From Dehalococcoidia bacterium (lineage in GTDB: Bacteria > Chloroflexota > Dehalococcoidia > SZUA-161): a DNA stretch of 8,090 nucleotides. The translations under genes were made by a program, and so were the position numbers. The notes under the pieces were generated by a model. That model searched no databases, was not told the DNA's origin, and saw nothing but the letters and a program-made list of their open reading frames with translations. Positions 1-4,410 of the stretch are shown one piece after another (within the stretch, counting starts at the first letter, position 1; each line of letters opens with the position of its first letter). The stretch covers positions 1 through 8,090 of the forward strand of contig SOKG01000225.1 of NCBI GenBank assembly GCA_004376205.1, in the 5' to 3' direction.

Positions 1-2
1 TC

Positions 3-362
3 TCAAAGAAGGCAATCTCGCTTGAGGTGAAGCTGGTGGACCGGCTCGTACCGGATAGGCTGCTGCTCTTTTACTTGAATACATTAGATAAGCGTGTGCC
101 ACCTAAAGCCATCGATAGGGTCATTAACGGGCTGGACAAACTTCCTCAGAAGGTGCGCTCTTCTCTTATTACCGCGGCAGATGAGTATGTCCCGGATACG
201 GTAGCGAGTTCGAGAAAGGTCTCTGCTATCATTTCCGGAGTTTACAAGTATGTTCCGGACAGGATAATTCCCGCCGAGTCCGCTGAGGGCTGGGCAAATG
301 TCAAGATGAAGTTCCATATCCCAACTTTGCTATCAAGAGATGATGGACATCCCACGACGTAG
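3..362 (+). CDS. C-terminal part of an unrecognised V-P repeat protein (5' end outside window)
   Basis: The reading frame is open to the left edge of the window. The first possible start, GTG at 27, has no Shine-Dalgarno sequence before it, so this is most likely the 3' end of a longer gene. I do not recognise the family. Counted from that GTG, the visible 111 residues carry a recurring pattern, hydrophobic-(V/L)-P followed by charged residues. The prolines lie at residues 9, 25, 40, 56 and 77, in local contexts LVPDRL, RVPPKA, KLPQKV, YVPDTV and YVPDRI, mostly 15-16 residues apart. The segments between look amphipathic and helical, suggesting a short helical-repeat fold. There is no membrane segment in the visible part. 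The stop lies 6 bp before the zinc-ribbon gene, so the two are probably cotranscribed. That the frame is coding is fairly likely; the function is unknown. Confidence 0.6.
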   Translation, partial: SKKAISLEVKLVDRLVPDRLLLFYLNTLDKRVPPKAIDRVINGLDKLPQKVRSSLITAADEYVPDTVASSRKVSAIISGVYKYVPDRIIPAESAEGWANVKMKFHIPTLLSRDDGHPTT

Positions 363-368
363 CCGACA

Positions 369-560
369 ATGAATCGTGAGCATCCTGAGCATGGCAGGTG
401 CCCGCACTGCAACTCATTGAGGTTGCACAAGTCAGGGATTGTGTATGTGAAAGAAGGCCCCCGGCAGCGGTATTACTGTCGAGCCTGCCACAGGACGACC
501 ATAAAGCCCAAGTTACAGCTGAATCTGCCGCTTGAGGGAGAAGGGCCCAACCCTGGTTAA
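369..560 (+). CDS. Small zinc-ribbon protein, transposase-like (InsA/IS1595-type) ribbon
   Basis: A 63-residue protein that is almost entirely one zinc ribbon. The first Cys pair is C11-P-H-C14, then comes the stretch EGPRQRYYC, and the second pair is C37-R-A-C40 followed by HRTT. The order CPxC - G - (K/R)QRYxCxxCxRT is typical of the N-terminal zinc ribbon of IS1 InsA and related transposases, and of stand-alone small proteins derived from it. The four cysteines should bind one zinc ion, and the basic face probably contacts nucleic acid. No helix-turn-helix or DDE catalytic part follows, because the frame stops at 560. It is either a stand-alone regulator-like protein or a truncated transposase N-terminus. 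The ATG at 369 lies 6 bp after the preceding stop, with no clear Shine-Dalgarno, so translational coupling is likely. The stop codon lies inside the hairpin that probably ends the transcript. Confidence 0.7.
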   Translation: MNREHPEHGRCPHCNSLRLHKSGIVYVKEGPRQRYYCRACHRTTIKPKLQLNLPLEGEGPNPG

Positions 561-584
561 GAAGCCTCAATGAGGGGTTTCTTA
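558..584 (+). terminator. Probable intrinsic terminator after the zinc-ribbon gene
   Basis: An 11-pair stem with two wobble pairs (TAAGAAGCCTC against GGGGTTTCTTA, loop AATGA) begins at the stop codon of the small gene. It is followed by CCCTTT rather than a clean T run, so termination may be partial. Confidence 0.45.
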
Positions 585-722
585 CCCTTTGAGGTCATCT
601 TTGTCCCCTGCGTGAAATCATTGTCTTGGTTATCCCCCTAGCTACCATTCTTGTCCACCGTGTATCAGCCTGCAAACCTTCCCAACCTCAATTGGTGCAA
701 AGAACCTGGAACTACCTTGTGG

Positions 723-750
723 TTGACGTACGCTGGCAAGTAGGTATACT
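723..750 (+). promoter_or_regulatory. Sigma70-type promoter for ribD
   Basis: TTGACG (723-728) is separated by 16 bp from TATACT (745-750). Transcription would begin near 757, leaving a leader of about 65 nt before the TTG start of ribD. The leader is too short for an FMN riboswitch and shows none of its conserved blocks. Confidence 0.6.
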
Positions 751-821
751 GAGCATGGTTCGAGCTATGATTTGACAGCCACGCCGGGAGTATTGTTAAG
801 CAAAGCGAGATCAAGCCAAAA

Positions 822-1922
822 TTGAATGACGAATACTACATGAGAAAAGCCTTGAATCTTGCCCGCAGGGGGCTGGGAAAGACGCGTCCCAACCCTATGG
901 TCGGGGCGTTGATTGTAAGAGATGGCGAGATAATTGGCCAAGGCTATCATCGTCGCTACGGGGGCGACCACGCCGAGATCATCGCCACCCGGGATGCCAA
1001 GGGAGATATGAGCGGCGCAACCCTCTATGTCACCCTGGAGCCCTGCTGCCACCAGGGGAAGAAAACCCCTCCCTGCCTGGATGCCCTACTCAAATACAAT
1101 CTGGAGAGGGTTGTCATCGGGACTGTGGATCCAAACCCGCAGGTTAATGGCAAAAGCATCGAGGTTCTCAGAGAGCGTGGGGTTGAAACAAAGGTCGGGG
1201 TTCTAAGCGAAGAGTGTTACCGGCTCAACGAGGTCTATTTCAAGTATATTCAAACGGGAATCCCCTTTGTCACCCTCAAGTTCGCACAGACCTTAGATGG
1301 GAGGATTGCCAGCACGACAGGTGATTCACGTTGGATAAGCTCCGAGCCGTCTCTGAAGTTGGCCCATAGACTTCGCAGCTTTCATGACGCAGTTCTGGTA
1401 GGTGTAGGGACCGTTTTGAGGGATGACCCCCAGTTAACGGTACGTCAGGTGAAAGGGAGAAATCCCATCCGCATCGTCACCGACAGCAGATTGAGAATCC
1501 CGCTGAACTCCAAGATTCTTGGTGACCAGGAGATTGCTCCCACTATTATTGCTACCACCTCGCAGGCTGATAGGGGGAAATCGTCCGCCTTAATGCAAAT
1601 GGGCATAGAGATTCTGATGGTCGGGGAGGACAAAGAAGGCGAGGTCGATCTAGAAGACTTGCTCAAAAAGCTGGGACAGAGAGACTTCTCATCTATCTTA
1701 GTAGAAGGGGGAGCAACACTCATCACCTCATTGATCCGGCAGGAACTTGCAGATAGATTTATAGTGATCTTGGCCCCCAAGATCATGGGCAAAGGGATTG
1801 ATGCAGTGGGGGATCTGGGGATATCGGACGTCGAGCGGGCCCTGAAACTGTCCCTTGTTAAGACGTACAGAAGTGGAGAAGACCTAGTCATTGAGGCAAG
1901 GCCAGAAGTTGATAGAGGGTGA
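822..1922 (+). CDS. ribD: Bifunctional riboflavin biosynthesis deaminase/reductase RibD
   Basis: RibD carries out two successive steps of riboflavin synthesis in the cytoplasm: zinc-dependent deamination of 2,5-diamino-6-ribosylamino-4-pyrimidinone phosphate, then NADPH-dependent reduction of the ribosyl side chain. The N-terminal deaminase domain (about 1-145) has TRPNPMVGA at 21-29, the catalytic H50-A-E52, and zinc ligands C75 and C85 in PCCHQGKKTPPC. The reductase domain (about 146-366) has the typical VTLKFAQTLDGRIA, GDSRWISS, LVGVGTVLRDDPQLT and ILVEGGATL segments. At 366 residues it has the normal full length. The TTG start is chosen because it places the family-typical DEYYMRKAL at residues 3-11; ATG at 840 would cut this off. 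An in-frame stop at 768 limits any upstream extension, and the Shine-Dalgarno is weak. One oddity is an extra Lys between the two zinc cysteines compared with the usual CxHxGxTPPC. No ribE, ribBA or ribH follows. Confidence 0.95.
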   Translation: MNDEYYMRKALNLARRGLGKTRPNPMVGALIVRDGEIIGQGYHRRYGGDHAEIIATRDAKGDMSGATLYVTLEPCCHQGKKTPPCLDALLKYNLERVVIGTVDPNPQVNGKSIEVLRERGVETKVGVLSEECYRLNEVYFKYIQTGIPFVTLKFAQTLDGRIASTTGDSRWISSEPSLKLAHRLRSFHDAVLVGVGTVLRDDPQLTVRQVKGRNPIRIVTDSRLRIPLNSKILGDQEIAPTIIATTSQADRGKSSALMQMGIEILMVGEDKEGEVDLEDLLKKLGQRDFSSILVEGGATLITSLIRQELADRFIVILAPKIMGKGIDAVGDLGISDVERALKLSLVKTYRSGEDLVIEARPEVDRG

Positions 1923-2125
1923 ACAGAACTACTGATCAGCCCCATCGGAAGCATCAACCTGTCAGTAAACTCAGAGAAACGTAAGCCATCTTCAATTCAG
2001 AAATCGGTACTCTCCGCGCCTGACAAGCAAGATTTGTGCCGCAAAGTGGAATACCCCATCCAATGGATGCCTATGGGGAAGAGGCAGTGAAGGTTCTTGC
2101 TGGTTAGACCTGCAGTTCGGCCAAA
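1923..2125 (+). other. Non-coding stretch downstream of ribD
   Basis: About 200 bp between the ribD stop and the strong hairpin, with no convincing gene. It holds two mutually exclusive small hairpins: CCCCAT (2054-2059) with ATGGGG (2073-2078), or CATCC (2057-2061) with GGATG (2065-2069). It is probably the long 3' untranslated tail of the ribD transcript. A small RNA ending at the terminator is possible but not shown. Confidence 0.4.
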
Positions 2126-2157
2126 TGAACGGGCCCCGACATATCGGGGCCCGTTTA
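2126..2157 (+). terminator. Strong GC-rich hairpin, probable terminator of the ribD transcript
   Basis: A perfect 12-bp stem (AACGGGCCCCGA with TCGGGGCCCGTT, loop CATA), extended by one G-T and one T-A pair to 14 pairs. The 3' side runs into TTTACTA, a weak T tract. Because an A-rich stretch flanks the 5' side, it could act in both directions. It separates the ribD transcript from the tRNA promoter. Confidence 0.7.
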
Positions 2158-2212
2158 CTATGGCATCCTGCACTGAGTGGCAGTCAACCTGTTCGATGGC
2201 TGCTACCCAGCA

Positions 2213-2241
2213 TTGACAGGAGAAGGAGAGCTAGGTACAAT
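2213..2241 (+). promoter_or_regulatory. Near-consensus sigma70 promoter for tRNA-Lys
   Basis: TTGACA (2213-2218), a 17-bp spacer and TACAAT (2236-2241) form an almost ideal stable-RNA promoter. Transcription would begin near 2248, giving a 5' leader of about 68 nt that RNase P would remove from pre-tRNA-Lys. Confidence 0.75.
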
Positions 2242-2315
2242 CAGCGTGGCGATAAGCAAGACGCTGCCCCTGCGAAATGGTGGAGTGATTTGACTGCTCG
2301 CCGAAGCTAAAATAG

Positions 2316-2390
2316 GGGCCGTTAGCTCAGGGGAAGAGCACCTGACTTTTAATCAGGGTGTCGCGGGTTCGAATCCCGCACGGCTCACCA
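2316..2390 (+). tRNA. tRNA-Lys, anticodon UUU
   Basis: A complete cloverleaf of 75 nt. The acceptor stem GGGCCGT (2316-2322) pairs with ACGGCTC (2380-2386), with one G-U pair. The D stem is GCTC/GAGC. The anticodon stem CCTGA/TCAGG encloses the loop CTTTTAA, so the anticodon is TTT at 2348-2350. The T stem GCGGG/CCCGC encloses TTCGAAT. Discriminator A and an encoded CCA end at 2390. Confidence 0.97.
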
Positions 2391-2402
2391 AAGCTGGAGA
2401 GC

Positions 2403-2423
2403 ATCCCCTTCCAAGGGATTTTT
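2403..2423 (+). terminator. Short terminator hairpin after tRNA-Lys
   Basis: ATCCC (2403-2407) pairs with GGGAT (2415-2419), and a run of five T ends at 2423. The stem is short, but the position 13 bp after the tRNA and the T run suit an intrinsic terminator. Confidence 0.5.
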
Positions 2424-2428
2424 AAGAG

Positions 2429-2469
2429 AATCAGGGTGTCAGTACGCTAGGTCTGCCGACACCCTGATT
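2429..2469 (+). repeat. Inverted repeat copying the tRNA-Lys anticodon arm
   Basis: A perfect 12-bp stem, AATCAGGGTGTC (2429-2440) with GACACCCTGATT (2458-2469), 17-nt loop, followed by TTA. The left arm is identical to nucleotides 2351-2362 of tRNA-Lys, which cover the 3' part of the anticodon loop, the 3' anticodon stem and the variable loop. The right arm is its reverse complement, and there the match extends to 13 nt. It may serve as a second terminator. It could also be a relic of recombination or integration at the tRNA gene. Confidence 0.6.
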
Positions 2470-2578
2470 TTACTGTATCTTCGACCAAAATGTCAATCAG
2501 CCCTTCGCTATTCTGCGTCAGGAATGAACCTTGATAACAAACGAAATGACCAGAAAACCGTACGGTTATGCTGTTTCT

Positions 2579-2651
2579 TCCCCCCATGGCTCAACGGTAG
2601 AGCGGGCGGCTGTTAACCGCTAGGTTGTAGGTTCGAATCCTGCTCGGGGAG
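2579..2651 (+). tRNA. tRNA-Asn, anticodon GUU, with imperfect acceptor stem
   Basis: The core is a sound cloverleaf: D stem GCTC/GAGC, and anticodon stem GGCGG/CCGCT around loop CTGTTAA, giving anticodon GTT at 2612-2614. The T stem GTAGG/CCTGC (one G-U) encloses TTCGAAT. The acceptor does not close cleanly. The 3' strand TCGGGGA (2644-2650) calls for a 5' strand like TCCCCGA, but the sequence reads TCCCCCCA (2579-2586), with one extra C and a C-C mismatch. Discriminator G2651 is followed by CCG, not CCA. It could still work with post-transcriptional CCA addition, or be a decaying copy. The 5' end is uncertain by one base. Confidence 0.8.
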
Positions 2652-2689
2652 CCGCTTCCTATCTGGCCAGACTTACTTCTATAACCCAT

Positions 2690-2851
2690 ATTTCTATGCG
2701 TATAGAAGCCACGAATATGCTTGTTGATGAGTGGAATAGGGAATACAATCAATCCCTTCTTCGCAGTTCACTGGGATATCGGCCTCCAGCTCCAGAAGCT
2801 ATTCAGCCAGTCTATAAGCCGGTAACTCTAACTTTTAAGGTGGTACAATAA
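2690..2851 (+). pseudogene. IS3-family transposase, C-terminal fragment (left copy)
   Basis: In frame with the TAA at 2849, the sequence reads an EA..LVDEWNREYN segment followed by SSLGYRPPAPEAIQP and ends in LTFKVVQ. This is the characteristic end of the rve/DDE integrase core of IS3-family OrfB transposases (WRxEYNxxRPHSSLGYRPPAPEA). The catalytic DDE residues and the rest of the protein are absent. Upstream the frame becomes unlike transposase and reaches tRNA-Asn within about 40 bp. The usual RPH before SSLGY is replaced by LLR, a sign of decay. The fragment is followed directly by its terminal inverted repeat and is not functional. Confidence 0.82.
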
Positions 2852-2866
2852 TTGGGGGCTGGTCAC
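2828..2866 (+). repeat. IS terminal end, left copy of an inverted pair
   Basis: 39 bp matching the reverse complement of 6566-6604 at 37 positions. Homology stops at GGTCAC, after which the two loci differ. Read from outside, the tip is TGACCAGCCCCC, which resembles terminal inverted repeats of IS3-family elements (TG...CA ends). Confidence 0.85.
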
Positions 2867-2921
2867 CTTAGCTATGCTATGGTCCCATAGGTAAGTTGTC
2901 AAGAATTGCAGCCATATCGCT

Positions 2922-4370
2922 TCACTCGCCCAGGATCATGCGCGCAGCTTTGAGCCCCGAAAGCGCTACTGTAGGGACTCCTCCCCCTGGAGTAGTCCAA
3001 TGTCCTGCTAAGTAGAGGTTGTGAATCGGCGTGCGCTGGTCCAAGCGTTTGAGGAACATGCTTGGCGAGTACGCCCAACCCATGGCTGCCCCCATAGTGT
3101 TCAAGGTGTATCTCTCGTATGTCAGAGGAGTAGCTGCGTCCCGTACTATGATATGCTGTGAGAGGCCAGGGATCAGCTTTTCAGCCTTAGCAATGAGGGT
3201 GTCTGACATTTCCCTCTTCTCTTCACTCCAGCTTCTGTTCCTCAAATGATACGGTGCCATCGTCATCACTATGACAACGTGGCAGCCCTGAGGCGCGAGT
3301 GTGGAATCTATGTAGGTCGGCACAGCAATTCCAAAACAGGGAATTGAGGGTTCGCCCCGTAGCAGAAGCTCCCATTCTCGTGTATTGTCATAGGTCTCGT
3401 ATACTATTGTTTCGGGGGCGTCTAGACCTACGCCCCTTGGGTCGATACTTACCCCCAAGTAGACATAGAAAGCTGACAGGCTGATCTCAAGCTGACGCAG
3501 CAGATTGACAAACTCCGCAGGCAGATGGTCTTCGCCAATCATGTTGAGGAAAGTGGAACGTGCCGCCACATTCGACACGACTTGTTTCGCCTGGATACGT
3601 TTTCCCTCGGACGTCTTGACACCCACAGCGACTCCATCTCGCACTGCTATCTGGTTAACCAAGGTCTTGTATTCGATTTCTCCCCCGTGTCTCTCCAGGG
3701 CCCGCACGAGCGCGTCGGGTATGCTCTGGACCCCTCCCATTGGATAGAAATAACCGCGTGATTGTTCGGTGATCAGCAAGGCGGCGTAGTCTATCGCCGA
3801 GTTCCGCCAGTTTGGATGCCATAAGTGCCAGTTTGCACTTACCAGAGCCTTGAGTTTCGCATCCCTTATATACTCGTCCAGCAACTCCTGGAAGGACTTA
3901 TACCGGTACTTCTTGATCAGAGGGGATGTTTCGGGAAGTCTACGAATATCGTCGTGGATCTTCCCAATGACATCGAATAGCCCAACTATGCCTTCAGCTT
4001 CCCTCGGGAATTTGTCTTTGAGTAGAGAAGGCCAGTGCGTAACGTCTCGGCTGCTTTCCAGTGACACATCGGGAAAAACGAATCGCTGGAACTGCTCCCT
4101 GAACTCCAGTTCATCCTCGATATCCAGCGCCGACAGCACCCTCTGGAACGCACCGCTCTCTTTTCCGCCCGCCAAGTGCAGCACACCAGCATCGAATTGG
4201 AACCCTTTCCTGTTGAAAGATGTGCAACAGCCTCCAGGCACATAGTGCTGCTCCAACACCTTCACCCTCTTGCCACGCTTCGCCAAATAGGCACCACACG
4301 TCAGACCTCCAATGCCCGCGCCAATAACGACAACATCTGTCTCCTCATCGAAGCCTCTGTTTGCCTTCAC
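2922..4370 (-). CDS. CrtI/retinol-saturase-like FAD-dependent oxidoreductase
   Basis: A 482-residue member of the phytoene desaturase/all-trans-retinol saturase group of FAD enzymes, which desaturate, isomerise or saturate polyene or isoprenoid-like C=C bonds. The N-terminal Rossmann motif VVVIGAGIGG (13-22) is followed by E40 for the FAD ribose, then PGGCCTSF (45-52) and FDAGVLHL (59-66). The middle has YFYPMGGVQSIPDAL and the VVSN segment typical of the family. The C-terminal FAD motif is YLAGHWTTPGGGVP (453-466). There is no signal peptide or clear membrane segment. The GTG start at 4370 is preferred because AAGGAG lies 9 bp upstream; the longer frame begins with a TTG at 4445 inside the preceding gene. 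The gene follows the enoate reductase after 40 bp, so the two form an operon. The family is firm; substrate and direction of the reaction are unknown. The stop is about 55 bp from the left IS end, with no terminator between. Confidence 0.88.
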   Translation of the reverse strand: MKANRGFDEETDVVVIGAGIGGLTCGAYLAKRGKRVKVLEQHYVPGGCCTSFNRKGFQFDAGVLHLAGGKESGAFQRVLSALDIEDELEFREQFQRFVFPDVSLESSRDVTHWPSLLKDKFPREAEGIVGLFDVIGKIHDDIRRLPETSPLIKKYRYKSFQELLDEYIRDAKLKALVSANWHLWHPNWRNSAIDYAALLITEQSRGYFYPMGGVQSIPDALVRALERHGGEIEYKTLVNQIAVRDGVAVGVKTSEGKRIQAKQVVSNVAARSTFLNMIGEDHLPAEFVNLLRQLEISLSAFYVYLGVSIDPRGVGLDAPETIVYETYDNTREWELLLRGEPSIPCFGIAVPTYIDSTLAPQGCHVVIVMTMAPYHLRNRSWSEEKREMSDTLIAKAEKLIPGLSQHIIVRDAATPLTYERYTLNTMGAAMGWAYSPSMFLKRLDQRTPIHNLYLAGHWTTPGGGVPTVALSGLKAARMILGE

Positions 4371-4379
4371 GCCTTCACG

Positions 4380-4385
4380 CTCCTT
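4380..4385 (-). promoter_or_regulatory. Shine-Dalgarno site fixing the GTG start of the CrtI-like gene
   Basis: AAGGAG on the minus strand lies 9 bp before GTG (4370-4368). It supports this start over the upstream TTG at 4445, which would overlap the preceding gene by 35 bp. Confidence 0.6.
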
Positions 4386-4410
4386 CGTAATAGCCGAGTC
4401 CCAACGAGTG

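Noticed and set aside
561..821. FMN riboswitch before ribD
   Set aside because: None of the conserved RFN blocks is present, and the likely transcript leader is only about 65 nt.
1445..1957. 170-residue minus-strand open frame
   Set aside because: It is the shadow of the ribD reductase domain, rich in serine and without family features.
2125..2310. 61-residue plus-strand open frame before tRNA-Lys
   Set aside because: It covers the strong terminator hairpin and the tRNA promoter, which explain the sequence better.
2877..2890. Palindrome CTATGGTCCCATAG as terminator of the flavoenzyme operon
   Set aside because: The stem is only about 5 bp with a usable loop and there is no T run on the minus strand after it.
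2874..2902. Minus-strand promoter TTGACA-N17-TAGCAT after the CrtI-like gene
   Set aside because: The -10 is weak and it would point only into the IS remnant and antisense to tRNA-Asn, with no gene to serve.
3850..4245. 131-residue plus-strand open frame
   Set aside because: It is antisense to the well-supported CrtI-like gene, has low-complexity serine-rich composition and no ribosome binding site.
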